42,717 nucleotides of DNA from positions 1 through 42,717 of the forward strand of contig CAZKRU010000036.1 of the NCBI GenBank assembly GCA_964555235.1, given 5' to 3'. Positions 24,756 through 32,945 of the stretch are shown piece by piece. Below the pieces are notes generated by a model. It had not been told where the DNA came from, searched no databases, and worked only from the letters and a program-made list of their open reading frames with translations. Within the stretch, counting starts at the first letter, position 1. Each line of letters begins with the position of its first letter. The position numbers were made by a program, and so were the translations under genes. Source of the stretch: CAZKRU01 sp964555235 (GTDB taxonomy: Bacteria > Verrucomicrobiota > Verrucomicrobiia > Methylacidiphilales > CAMAQI01).

Positions 24756-24792
24756 GTAACTATACGGTTACCATCTGGCTCGAATAATGCAA
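24756..24792 (-). promoter_or_regulatory. Operator/promoter of the epimerase operon (site 1)
   Basis: On the minus strand TTGCAT (24792-24787) is followed after exactly 15 nt by GTAACCGTATAGTTAC (24771-24756), a near-perfect 16-bp inverted repeat. The repeat covers the expected -10 region, and the start codon at 24751 begins 4 nt later. A protein bound here would block RNA polymerase. The same layout recurs at 41510-41546 and in front of the RCC1/deacetylase gene. The facing TetR gene starts 124 nt away. Confidence 0.7.
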
Positions 24793-24915
24793 GAGGAAAG
24801 TTAATAAAATCAGCAGATTTTTAGATTGCTTCATTTTTCGTGAAAAAGGAAGCGTTCAAACCTTCCACTTGATGCCTTTCCAAAAATGCTCTTGGATAGG
24901 GTGAAGGCTGAATTT

Positions 24916-25545
24916 ATGAAAACACGCAATGCTACTCGTACCCGCCAAAAGCTTTTGACCGCCGCCACGCGGCTTTTCGCGCAAAAAGGTTTTGACGGAA
25001 CGAGTGTTGATGAGATTGTCAGTGCGGCGCGAGTGAATAAGCGGATGGTTTATCATTACTTTGGAAGTAAGGTTGCCATCTACCGAGAAGTGTTGAAAGT
25101 CGTATTTAGTCGTCTGGCGCAAATTGAATTAGCGGTTCTGGATCCTCAGCACGAACCGGAAGTGGTGATTGAGTCCCTGGTGCGCGCGAATTTTAAATTT
25201 CTTTCAGAAAATGACGAGTTTGTTCAATTGCTCCTCTGGGAGAATCTGAGCCACGGGGCTCATATTGGGCCGACGATGGATGAATTGTCGAAGGCTCCGA
25301 TTCTCGAGCTTTTACAGGGGGTGATCAAGGATGGGGTGGCTTCCGGGAAAATCTATCCAGGTCTCAAAACCAAACACTTGTTGATTCAACTGATTGGACT
25401 CTGTCTGATTTATTTTTCAAATCGATATACCCTCTCTCGTACGGTGAATATGGATTTAAAGTCACCCAAAGTGCTTGAACAGGGAATTGAGCAAGTGATT
25501 GTATTGGTGAAGCGCGGGATTCTGAACCATCAGAAGGATTCTTGA
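24916..25545 (+). CDS. TetR/AcrR-family transcriptional regulator
   Basis: 209 residues from the ATG at 24916; an ATG at 24886 would add ten residues. The N-terminal DNA-binding domain is classic: TRQKLLTAATRLFAQKGFDGTSVDEIVSAARVNKRMVYHYFGSKVAIYREV (about residues 8-58), with the helix-turn-helix and YHYFGSK core. The ligand-binding domain follows, with KHLLIQLIGLCLIYFSNRYTL near 160-180. It is divergent from the epimerase operon, and inverted repeats of the same type lie both upstream (24756) and downstream (25607). It is the only transcription factor in the window and the likely binder of that operator family. The effector is unknown. Confidence 0.92.
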   Translation: MKTRNATRTRQKLLTAATRLFAQKGFDGTSVDEIVSAARVNKRMVYHYFGSKVAIYREVLKVVFSRLAQIELAVLDPQHEPEVVIESLVRANFKFLSENDEFVQLLLWENLSHGAHIGPTMDELSKAPILELLQGVIKDGVASGKIYPGLKTKHLLIQLIGLCLIYFSNRYTLSRTVNMDLKSPKVLEQGIEQVIVLVKRGILNHQKDS

Positions 25546-25601
25546 GCTTTGGTGGGAGGGGGGGGCTTCCTTTGAAGATCATTTGGAATGAATTTGATAG
25601 G

Positions 25602-25653
25602 AATAAGTATCTAACAAGTTACTTATTGACAGGTCGCGAAAACGTCATAGCTT
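25602..25653 (+). promoter_or_regulatory. Operator and promoter upstream of the prepilin cassette (site 2)
   Basis: GTATCTAACAAGTTAC (25607-25622) lies in a wider 26-bp inverted repeat (25602-25627) whose outer arms AATAAGTA/TACTTATT match perfectly. It touches a good sigma-70 promoter: TTGACA at 25626-25631, 16 nt, TAGCTT at 25648-25653. Unlike the other sites it lies before the -35, not over the -10. It probably controls the cassette that begins at 25817, leaving a leader of about 155 nt in which I see no gene. Confidence 0.6.
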
Positions 25654-25816
25654 TTAGAGGTGGAGTTAATCGGGGATTGGGCGATGACAGGGTGATGGCG
25701 CTCTTTTATTGTCGAATGGGGTAGCGAGAATAATAAAATTTAAAATGAACCTACCTGCTTATGATTTAAAAGTGACGCTCGCTCCGAAGAGCGGCGTTCT
25801 CGGTGGGGAGGTTGGA

Positions 25817-26305
25817 ATGGGAAAACCGCAGCAGGCGTTTTCGCTGATCGAGTTGCTGCTCGCGGTGACAATTTTAAGTTTTTCAATCTTGACGATGATC
25901 GGGCTTGTGCCGCTATTGATTCAAACGCATCAGGAGAGTCGGGAGTTGGTGCAAGGGAAGGGTTTGTTGGAGGGAGTCTTGACGGATCTCCGGGGGCTCC
26001 CTTATCAGGAGAAGGAGACCCTGATTTATGGAATCCGATTTGATCCGGAGTCGCTGGGGGTGGGAAAAGCGGTTGAGTGTTCTTTTGATCAGGCGGGAGT
26101 TCTGTTGAATGCAGGGAATCAGAAGAATCTGAATCGCGACTCTTTTTATTTTGTGCAGTTCAAAGTGAAAGAGATTGAGAAGAGTTTTAATCGGATCCAA
26201 GTTCGAGGCCAAATGAAGGTGAGATGGCCGGATGTGAATGATAAATTTAAGAAGAATATTCATAATGAATTTTCACTACCGGTCGCCATGAGTTATGAAA
26301 AGTAA
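25817..26305 (+). CDS. Prepilin-like protein, Verru_Chthon cassette protein B type
   Basis: 162 residues from the ATG at 25817, fixed by GGGGAGG (25805-25811) 5 nt upstream; the frame is open further upstream without a better start. The N-terminus MGKPQQA-FSLIELLLAVTILSFSILTMIGLVPLL is a type IV prepilin signal, to be cut before FSLIE, with alanine instead of glycine before the cut. The rest is a small globular domain (DPESLGVGKAVECSFDQAGVLL, FYFVQFKVKEI). Order and size fit the B protein of the Verru_Chthon cassette. It should enter the inner membrane and be assembled as a pseudopilin. Its end overlaps the next gene by 11 nt. Confidence 0.82.
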   Translation: MGKPQQAFSLIELLLAVTILSFSILTMIGLVPLLIQTHQESRELVQGKGLLEGVLTDLRGLPYQEKETLIYGIRFDPESLGVGKAVECSFDQAGVLLNAGNQKNLNRDSFYFVQFKVKEIEKSFNRIQVRGQMKVRWPDVNDKFKKNIHNEFSLPVAMSYEK

Positions 26306-27104
26306 ACGTGCCTTTACGCTGGTGGAGTTGATGGTGGTCGTTCTGATCACGGTCATGATGTGTGGAATGCTCGCGGCGACATTTGAGAGTCTGCAAAGAT
26401 CAATTTCAATCTCGAAACGAAGCTTGAGTGCGGTGGCTGAGGCGGAGTTTATTTTCCAGGTGATGCAACAGGATTTGCGCAGTATGGTTTCATCCAAGCT
26501 ATCGACCCCCATCCATTATCGCACGGAGACTCGTAATCTTAATTTATTTCTCAGCAAGAAGGGATATCAAGGGGATCGACTCATTAGTGTGGTAGGCTAC
26601 GCGCTGGATCATCAATCGAAGGGTGACAAGCTTTTGAGGTATTCGCGTTCCATTGGTTGGGATGAACCGTTTTTTGGAGTCTCAACGGTGATGGATGGAA
26701 ATGCGTTGGACTCGCCGACCTTTCGGCTGGGGCCTCAACTCTTGGAGAATCAGGAGGAAGAGCTTTCAGATCGTGTCATTGATTTTGTCCTCTATTATCA
26801 CTATTGGGATTTGACGAACAAGGCCCTCTGGATTTCCCGTGAGCCATTGCGTGGGAATTATTCCCTTAAGGCGGTCACGATGGCTTTTGTCATCTCAAAC
26901 TTTTCTTGGGTGCGAGGGGAACCGTTTCCAAGCGTTGAGGATGTGACTCCGATGACGTCCAAGCGGGTGAGAGGAGAGGGGGGCATGGTTGAGAAGCTCC
27001 CTTGGCATGAACGCTTCGAGCAGGTGGATCAAGAATTGAAAGGAATTAAAGACAAGCGCATCACTTCGCAGTCGTTTTTTCGTACCGTGGAGATTCCGTT
27101 ATGA
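26295..27104 (+). CDS. Prepilin-like protein, Verru_Chthon cassette protein C type
   Basis: 269 residues. It begins MKSKRA-FTLVELMVVVLITVMMCGMLAATF, a type IV prepilin leader and helix with glutamate at position 5 of the mature part. A long extracytoplasmic domain follows, including FIFQVMQQDLRSM and DFVLYYHYWD. Size and position between the B and A type genes match Verru_Chthon cassette protein C. It overlaps B by 11 nt and A by 4 nt (ATGA), so the three are translationally coupled. It is probably a minor pseudopilin of a secretion or surface apparatus not yet characterised. Confidence 0.85.
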   Translation: MKSKRAFTLVELMVVVLITVMMCGMLAATFESLQRSISISKRSLSAVAEAEFIFQVMQQDLRSMVSSKLSTPIHYRTETRNLNLFLSKKGYQGDRLISVVGYALDHQSKGDKLLRYSRSIGWDEPFFGVSTVMDGNALDSPTFRLGPQLLENQEEELSDRVIDFVLYYHYWDLTNKALWISREPLRGNYSLKAVTMAFVISNFSWVRGEPFPSVEDVTPMTSKRVRGEGGMVEKLPWHERFEQVDQELKGIKDKRITSQSFFRTVEIPL

Positions 27105-30100
27105 AGCTGTCAAATCAGGCTAAAAAGAGTTTTGCGTTGGTTTTGGTCGTGATGATGGTTTCCGCTTTTTTTGTGCTGATCACTTCCTTTATTGCGTTTT
27201 CGACCTCCAAAATCAAGGTGCTCAATACTCGTAATGCCTCCTATAAAGTCGACCTTCTCCGTGACTCGGTCGTGGAGGTCGTGATGCAGGAGATGATGAG
27301 ATCCCTGCAGAAGCGTGATACTGGCAGCTTTGCGAGTGCTTCGAGTTCGGGTTCGGAGATTCAGTGGTCTCTGCCAAAAGATCGAAGCGCGTACTACCCG
27401 GCCACCGTTCAAGCGCTCAACGAGGCGAATACCTTGATTTGTTCGAGCGGGAGAAGTGATGGACGTTTCTCCATGGAACGGTTGGAAAATAAAAAATCGG
27501 GGCTGCAAGGAAGATCCGTGGTGATTGAGGATGCCAAGTATTGGGAAGCGCCGTGTCTTGGAAAAGTTCAGGATAACCAACTCCCTCGATGGCTCTACTT
27601 TCAAGAGGACGGCAAGCTGGTTTCAGATCTTTCTGAAGTCTCCAGCCAAGAGCCTCCTTCGGTTCGATTTGGATTTGCGATGTATGATATTGGAGGATTG
27701 CTTGATATTCAGGTTGCCGGAAGAACGTCGGGCCAGCGTGAAATGAGGCGTTCCGGAAATCCAACGGTCGCCTATGCGGATTTGACTCAATTGCCTGGAT
27801 TTACGCAAATGATGCAGGACGAACTCAATGGATTCAGAAACTCCAAATCAAACAAAGATTTATTGTCAGCGAGCGATTTGCAAAGACACTTTGAGCAGCA
27901 CTATCAAACCAACGGGCTGATCGGAAATCCGATGAAAGAGAACGGGTTTATATCGCGACAGGATCTGATTCGATTTTATAAGAAGAAAGGTTGGCCGACG
28001 GATAGTTTGAAATATTTGACCACGTTCTCTCGGAGTGTAGAGAGGCCAATGTTTCGATCGGATTCAACTTGGAAGAGCAGTGCGACGAATAAAAAGTGGA
28101 TCGATCTCCGGGTTCAAAGCGAGTTCGACCGCTTAAACGGTAAAAAAGCACGCCGTGGAGAACCGCTCATCAACTCGTATTTTCCACTCTCATGGCTTTC
28201 AAAGTTGGAAGATGAATCGGTCTCCTCCTCATGGATTGAGAGAGCGTTTGGACTCAAGAGAAATGGGGATTACTGGGTTTATACCGGAGGGACGGGAAGC
28301 CAAGTCAGTACGATTTCTACGATTGATCAGGTTCAGGCTCAAGGAAGGGAACCAAACTTTTTCGAGCTTCTCAAGCTCGGCATCGAAGAGGGATCTCTGG
28401 GGGTGAGTGCCGGATATACGGCTTCCCGGACCCGAGGGATCGATGCGAACAAGGATTTTCAGATCCTCCGGATTGGAGGCAACCTCATTGATCAGTTTGA
28501 TTCGAATCATGAACCGACGGTGATTCAATTTGCTCAAGAGGAGTTTTATGGGCTCGAAGATCTTCCTTACTTAAATAAATTTGCTACCCGTCCCGAGCAT
28601 GTTATGCCAACGACCGTTGGACCCTTTTACAATTATGTTATTCCAGAGCTTTGGAATAATAATCGAAAGCAAATCAATCCTACCTCAACGAAACCCTACC
28701 CCAGTATTCGTGTAAGAGCTAAAGAGGACAGTTGGTATGTCCCGGGTTTTTATACCACTCTTGCCAATAAATATGTCCCTTATAATGCGCTTCGCGCTTC
28801 ATTTTCGACAGCTCCCATCACAATTCAAAACAATGGCTTGGAATATTATCGAGAACCACGCGTAATTCGAAATGCGAGTGGATTGGAGCTGAGTGGTCAA
28901 ACGCCGCCGGTACTTCCCTCAGATATGGCAGGAGTCTCGGGCTATAAGTTTGATCACGGAACGGTACCAGTTTTAACGGTTACGAGTGCTAATTATGCGG
29001 GATTGATAGGCGCTTTTTCAAATGCGGTTTTTTATGCTGAATACCAGAATTCAAAAGGTAATTGGACTCCCTATCATACCTTTGCAGGTTTGGTCAATGA
29101 TGATGCAAATATGATGAGTCGCACCAATGGGATTCATCCTGTGCATGCTGGTTTTGGACTTAACTCGGCAATTTGTGGTACGATTCGGCTGCAAGGGAGT
29201 GGAGTTGCTTATACGGTGAACCCTCTTGCTTTTAATCATGGTGTCGTGAAATCAGATCCGAGGACAACAAGATTTGGGGTTTCGATCAGCAGTCATGGCG
29301 CAACAGGAAACACTTTTTTTGGAGACCGTTCGATGCGCCCCGATATGACAATTAACTTAAATATTGCAGGTTATTACGATCGCAATCTTGGTTATGGTGC
29401 GAATGCAGGATTACAGCCATGGTCCTATGGAGATACCGGAAATTATTATGGTACTACTGGAGGGACCGTGGGGGGGTATATTGCCTGTATGGCGGAAAAC
29501 CGCTATACAAGAAGCGGCCCTTATCCTCATGCTTATCCGGATTTGGATGGAGTCCGGCGATGGGGAGATTATGGATTGGATGTAAATCCCTTTATCACGA
29601 CTCCGAAGTTAAATCCCTATCGAAGTGATGATCAGACTTATCGTCCCATTATATTGGATCGACCGTTTAAGTCTGTAGGAGAGCTTGGATATTCTTACCG
29701 GGATATGCCGTGGAAAAGTCTCGATCTGTTTACCACGAATTCTGCGGATCTGACGCTCCTCGATCTCTTTGATGCCTATGAGCATCCTGCCGTTGTCGCC
29801 GGTAAACTGTCGTGGAATGTTCCTTACCCTGAGATTTGGAAATCGTTGCTGACGGGAGCGGATCGTGCTTATCAAGCAACCAATCCTCAAACCATTTCGG
29901 ATGTCGATGCTGCGAAAATCGCCTCTAAAATATTTCAATCATCGATCGGAAACAATTCGGTTCCGGTCAGTCGATCGGATATGGTTCGGGCAATTGCCAA
30001 TACGGAAGTTTCCGAAGCCTGGCCGGCATTTAAGCATCATCGTGAGGCCGTGGTCCGGCAGATTGCCGAGGTAGGACAATCGTCGACGGTCAATCTGATG

Positions 30101-30253
30101 TTGGATCTGGTGGTAGAGGACGGGAAGACGCAAATAAAGCCGCAAAAAAGTCCTGAGTTTATTGCGCAAGGCCGAAAACGCTATTGGGTGGCGGTTGCAA
30201 TGGATCGGCTTACCTATCAAATTGTCGACATGCAAATCGAGGAAGTTTTTTAA
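27101..30253 (+). CDS. Large Verru_Chthon cassette protein A-like protein
   Basis: 1,050 residues. After a short basic start there is one transmembrane helix (FALVLVVMMVSAFFVLITSFIAFSTSKI, about 10-37) in a GspK-like layout, then a very long exported part. Recognisable pieces are FGFAMYDIGGLLDIQVAG (near 188) and the conserved C-terminal block RPFKSVGELGYSYRDMPWKSLDLFTTNSADLTLLDLFDA (about 855-895), which I associate with cassette protein A. The 3' end RYWVAVAMDRLTYQIVDMQIEEVF is also typical. The middle, about residues 490-850, is unusually rich in Gly, Tyr, Asn and Pro. It starts inside the C-type gene (ATGA overlap). It may act like a large minor pseudopilin or tip protein. Confidence 0.85.
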   Translation: MKLSNQAKKSFALVLVVMMVSAFFVLITSFIAFSTSKIKVLNTRNASYKVDLLRDSVVEVVMQEMMRSLQKRDTGSFASASSSGSEIQWSLPKDRSAYYPATVQALNEANTLICSSGRSDGRFSMERLENKKSGLQGRSVVIEDAKYWEAPCLGKVQDNQLPRWLYFQEDGKLVSDLSEVSSQEPPSVRFGFAMYDIGGLLDIQVAGRTSGQREMRRSGNPTVAYADLTQLPGFTQMMQDELNGFRNSKSNKDLLSASDLQRHFEQHYQTNGLIGNPMKENGFISRQDLIRFYKKKGWPTDSLKYLTTFSRSVERPMFRSDSTWKSSATNKKWIDLRVQSEFDRLNGKKARRGEPLINSYFPLSWLSKLEDESVSSSWIERAFGLKRNGDYWVYTGGTGSQVSTISTIDQVQAQGREPNFFELLKLGIEEGSLGVSAGYTASRTRGIDANKDFQILRIGGNLIDQFDSNHEPTVIQFAQEEFYGLEDLPYLNKFATRPEHVMPTTVGPFYNYVIPELWNNNRKQINPTSTKPYPSIRVRAKEDSWYVPGFYTTLANKYVPYNALRASFSTAPITIQNNGLEYYREPRVIRNASGLELSGQTPPVLPSDMAGVSGYKFDHGTVPVLTVTSANYAGLIGAFSNAVFYAEYQNSKGNWTPYHTFAGLVNDDANMMSRTNGIHPVHAGFGLNSAICGTIRLQGSGVAYTVNPLAFNHGVVKSDPRTTRFGVSISSHGATGNTFFGDRSMRPDMTINLNIAGYYDRNLGYGANAGLQPWSYGDTGNYYGTTGGTVGGYIACMAENRYTRSGPYPHAYPDLDGVRRWGDYGLDVNPFITTPKLNPYRSDDQTYRPIILDRPFKSVGELGYSYRDMPWKSLDLFTTNSADLTLLDLFDAYEHPAVVAGKLSWNVPYPEIWKSLLTGADRAYQATNPQTISDVDAAKIASKIFQSSIGNNSVPVSRSDMVRAIANTEVSEAWPAFKHHREAVVRQIAEVGQSSTVNLMLDLVVEDGKTQIKPQKSPEFIAQGRKRYWVAVAMDRLTYQIVDMQIEEVF

Positions 30254-30277
30254 TCGAAATCTGGCGAGTGAGCGCGT

Positions 30278-31123
30278 TTGAAAAAAATTGGGTTTATCGA
30301 TCACGATATTGACGGATGGCATGCGAATCATTATCCGGAAATGATTCGGAGATCATTGTTTCGCGATCAATTTGAAGTGAGCTTGGCGTGGTCTGAGGTC
30401 ACGCCTTCTGGGAAAAAAAGCCTCCAGAACTGGTGTCTTGAACATCACGTAAAGCCTGCGGAGAGTCTTGAGGCGGTGGTTGAGGAGAGCGATTGTCTCC
30501 TGATCCTGGCCCCGAGTCATCCGGAACGTCACGAGGAACTTTCTGCCCTTGCCTTGAAAAGTGGGAAACCGGTCTACATTGATAAGCCTCTGGCGAGCTC
30601 GCTTAAAATCGCCCAGAGTTTTTTTAAAGAAGCCGCATCGTACCGAACTCCGCTGATGTCCTGTTCCGCGTTACGTTATGCGCCCGCCTTACAAAAGGCG
30701 CTTGAGCAAAAAGACCGGAATCAAGGAATTATTTCTGCCCGAGCCTGTGGAAACGGGAGTTTTTTGGTTTATGCCATTCACCAATTGGAAATGGTAGTCA
30801 TGGCGTTGGGGGGTGGGGCGAAGCGCGTGATCTGGGTTGAACAAGGCGAGGCGAGTCTTCTCCAGATTGAATACGGCGATGAGCGACAGGGAGAGCTCTC
30901 TTTAAAAAAGGATCCTTCCTTTAAGTTGGCGCTCACTTTTCGGAATGGGGTTCAAGACGAGGTCGCGATCAACGATTTTTTTGATCCCTTCATCCAAAAT
31001 ATGCTGAAGTTTTTCGAGACGGGGAACTCTTTGATTCCGACGACGGAGACCCTGGAGATTATCGCATTATTAGAGGTTGGAATTCGAGCTCAGAATTTTC
31101 CGGGTCAGTGGATTGAGCTCTAG
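30278..31123 (+). CDS. Gfo/Idh/MocA-family oxidoreductase
   Basis: 281 residues, shorter than the usual 330-390. The N-terminus MKKIGFIDHDIDGWHANHYPEM is a Rossmann start without the standard GxGxxG. CLLILAPSHPERHEELSALALKSGKPVYIDKPLASS (about 70-108) holds the DKP form of the EKP motif with the conserved Lys. The C-terminal substrate domain is reduced (SALRYAPALQKAL; MVVMALGG). It starts at a TTG 24 nt after the prepilin cassette, suggesting readthrough or an operon. Substrates are usually sugars or inositols with NAD(P). Its stop overlaps the stop of the facing DUF1980 gene. Confidence 0.8.
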   Translation: MKKIGFIDHDIDGWHANHYPEMIRRSLFRDQFEVSLAWSEVTPSGKKSLQNWCLEHHVKPAESLEAVVEESDCLLILAPSHPERHEELSALALKSGKPVYIDKPLASSLKIAQSFFKEAASYRTPLMSCSALRYAPALQKALEQKDRNQGIISARACGNGSFLVYAIHQLEMVVMALGGGAKRVIWVEQGEASLLQIEYGDERQGELSLKKDPSFKLALTFRNGVQDEVAINDFFDPFIQNMLKFFETGNSLIPTTETLEIIALLEVGIRAQNFPGQWIEL

Positions 31124-31839
31124 TATCCGTACGGATCTTCAGGGACAGGGATCTGGCGCATTTCTTTAACGTGAATCAGGGGTAGGACACTGTAGCCACG
31201 GATTTCGACGACTCCCTTGACTTCGACCCAGGTTTCGAAGGGGAGCGTTGGTGTCGGCAAGTCTGATAATGGAATCTGGATGGCGCGCGCGTCAGCTGCG
31301 CAACACCAGAGGTATTGCCGTGAAAGATGGGGCCCGTTTTCGTTTGAAGCCAATTGTCCGATGACTGAAACGGATTTTTCGTCAAATAGGGTTCGGACCG
31401 CTGGATTGATCACGGCGGATGACAAAAGCATTAAATCGACGGGCGCATCTGCTTCCTTTGGAACCTGTGAGAGGGATTGTTCAATAGTTTTGTATCCGAC
31501 CCACCCAACCGGACCGCGCTTTGCGAGTGCTTTCCAACTGAGGGTCTGTTTTGGACAAAAAAAAATGACGCTCATGGCCAGCAAGCTCAAAAGCATGACT
31601 TTCGAAGAGGGGGCATGTTCACAACAGGAATGACTCGGCTTAATGGCTTCACGGATTCCAAAAACAAGGAGTCCCACGGAGGCGGTCAATACCCACGGTC
31701 GAAATGAAGGATGTAGAAAAAAGAGGAGATTTTTGGTGGCTCCTAGATAAAGAAAAAGACCACCCCATCCGATTGCTAGAACGGCGAGGATCCGCGAAGT
31801 AAGAAAATCGAGGAAACCGCTCAAAGGAAAAGTCTCCAT
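31120..31839 (-). CDS. DUF1980 / TIGR03943 membrane protein (YcgQ-like)
   Basis: 239 residues. Two N-terminal transmembrane helices (ILAVLAIGWGGLFLYLGA; FRPWVLTASVGLLVFGI) flank a PSFRPW motif, followed by a short His/Cys-rich loop (PSHSCCEHAPSS) and a third hydrophobic stretch. The C-terminal half (about 125-239: SVSVIGQLASNENG, YLWCCAADARAIQIPL, WVEVKGVVEI) is an OB-like domain typical of TIGR03943. The family is coupled to the permease encoded upstream, as with B. subtilis ycgR-ycgQ, where a metal-related role is proposed. It overlaps the permease gene by 19 nt. Confidence 0.88.
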   Translation of the reverse strand: METFPLSGFLDFLTSRILAVLAIGWGGLFLYLGATKNLLFFLHPSFRPWVLTASVGLLVFGIREAIKPSHSCCEHAPSSKVMLLSLLAMSVIFFCPKQTLSWKALAKRGPVGWVGYKTIEQSLSQVPKEADAPVDLMLLSSAVINPAVRTLFDEKSVSVIGQLASNENGPHLSRQYLWCCAADARAIQIPLSDLPTPTLPFETWVEVKGVVEIRGYSVLPLIHVKEMRQIPVPEDPYGY

Positions 31840-32705
31840 TGAATCCAGGAGAGGAGCAAGGATCCCAAGACGACCGCGACCCAGAATTTAAAAATCCATC
31901 GGCCACGAAAAAGCAATAGATACATGGCGAGGAGTTTGAAATCAAAGAGAGGGCCTGAAATGAGGAAGGCGATTTTGGCATGGATCGGAATCGTAAAAAA
32001 TGGGGCGATGACAAAGGCATCGATCGTACTGCAAAGGCTCATTCCCTGTGCGAGGAGGATGGCTAGAAGTGGAGAGAGCCACGGATTTTCCATGAAGGGA
32101 GCAATTATTTTCCATGGAACCACCGTGTTGAAGAATGCCGCGGCAGCGCTCCCGACGACGTAGTAAGGAAGCATCAAGAAAAAATCATGAAGCGAGTCGT
32201 TCTGCCACATGGAAAACTTGGAGGAGGCGTGGTGGTCGTGCTCGTGGAGATGCGGGTTCGGTTTGAGAATTTGACTGGAATCTTGAAAGGAGATCCAGAT
32301 TCCCAATCCGATGATCAGGAGAAGCCCAAATCCAAATCGCATCAGGGTCATTTCGAGGGGGTGGCGATTTAAAAAAGCGGTGTGAGTCGTAAAGAGCGTG
32401 ATTGGATTGAGCATGGCTCCGGATAGGAAATAAATAAAAGCGACATCGAAGGGGAGTCCTCGTTTCATCAGACGACGAACCACCAGAATCGAGGCGCACT
32501 CACAGAGGGGAAGAATGATTCCCGCGATGACACCATAGGCGAGGCGGAGGGGACGTGAGGTGGGAACCCGTGTCAGCATTTTTTCAATGGGAAGAAAAAG
32601 CGTCACACCTGCGGCAAGCATGGAGCCGAGAAAGAGAAAGGGAGTTCCCTCCAGGAGGAGGGCGGCCCAGGAAATCCAGAAATCTTTGATATCGGGAGAG
32701 ATCAT
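31821..32705 (-). CDS. Permease of the DUF318/ArsP type (YcgR-like)
   Basis: 294 residues with about eight transmembrane helices. The family motif LPLCECASILVVRRLMKRGLPFDVAFIYFLSGAMLNPITLF (near 68-108) contains the conserved CxC-like CEC and the NPI turn. A cytoplasmic loop near 150-170 is histidine-rich (HLHEHDHHASS), often a metal-binding sign. A second repeat with AQGMSLCSTIDAFVIAPFF lies near 215-235. It is the first gene of a pair with the DUF1980 protein. Substrates could be a metal ion, metalloid or small organic compound. A GTAACC-type operator lies 71 nt upstream at 32776. Confidence 0.88.
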   Translation of the reverse strand: MISPDIKDFWISWAALLLEGTPFLFLGSMLAAGVTLFLPIEKMLTRVPTSRPLRLAYGVIAGIILPLCECASILVVRRLMKRGLPFDVAFIYFLSGAMLNPITLFTTHTAFLNRHPLEMTLMRFGFGLLLIIGLGIWISFQDSSQILKPNPHLHEHDHHASSKFSMWQNDSLHDFFLMLPYYVVGSAAAAFFNTVVPWKIIAPFMENPWLSPLLAILLAQGMSLCSTIDAFVIAPFFTIPIHAKIAFLISGPLFDFKLLAMYLLLFRGRWIFKFWVAVVLGSLLLSWIQWRLFL

Positions 32706-32775
32706 ATCGTCGATAAAGTAGGCACGAACTGGAATCGCTCAATCAAATTATCTGAGGGGGCGTTGTTGCGATTTA

Positions 32776-32835
32776 GTAACCACACAGTTATCTATAGCTT
32801 GCCTTTGTCTTTGGCTCAAGTAAATTATTGATTAT
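32776..32835 (+). promoter_or_regulatory. Regulated promoter left behind by a deleted gene (site 3)
   Basis: GTAACCACACAGTTAT (32776-32791) is followed by TTGCCTTTG (32799-32807) and, exactly 44 bp after the first repeat, by GTAAATTATTGATTAT (32820-32835). The order and spacing match the promoter at 33212-33271 position for position, including the nine-base TTGCCTTTG. The second repeat overlaps the deacetylase remnant that follows, so its 3' half may be chance coding sequence. It may still act on the divergent permease gene. Confidence 0.55.
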
Positions 32836-32913
32836 CTTCATGAGCAGGGGGGTGTTTTCATGCAGCCTCAGGAGTTGGCGGATTATCTCAAAAGTGTCGG
32901 CCATCAGCCTTAG
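32824..32913 (+). pseudogene. C-terminal remnant of a deleted polysaccharide deacetylase paralogue
   Basis: The frame ending at the TAG at 32911-32913 encodes 29 residues beginning IIDYLHEQGG and ending ADYLKSVGHQP. They align without gaps to the last 29 residues of the RCC1/deacetylase protein (IIDYLQAQGC ... TDWLIATGQQP), 17 of 29 identical. A stop codon lies just upstream in frame, so nothing before it is coding. The remnant is attached directly to a copy of the regulated promoter, so a deletion has removed nearly all of a third deacetylase gene. Confidence 0.75.
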
Positions 32914-32945
32914 TCCAGTCCGTCAGGCAGATCGTTTCTGTTGAT

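Noticed and set aside
32820..32835. GTAAATTATTGATTAT counted as a fully independent operator
   Set aside because: Its 3' half is also the coding sequence of the deacetylase remnant (IIDY), so the match may be partly chance; it is reported only as part of the promoter copy.
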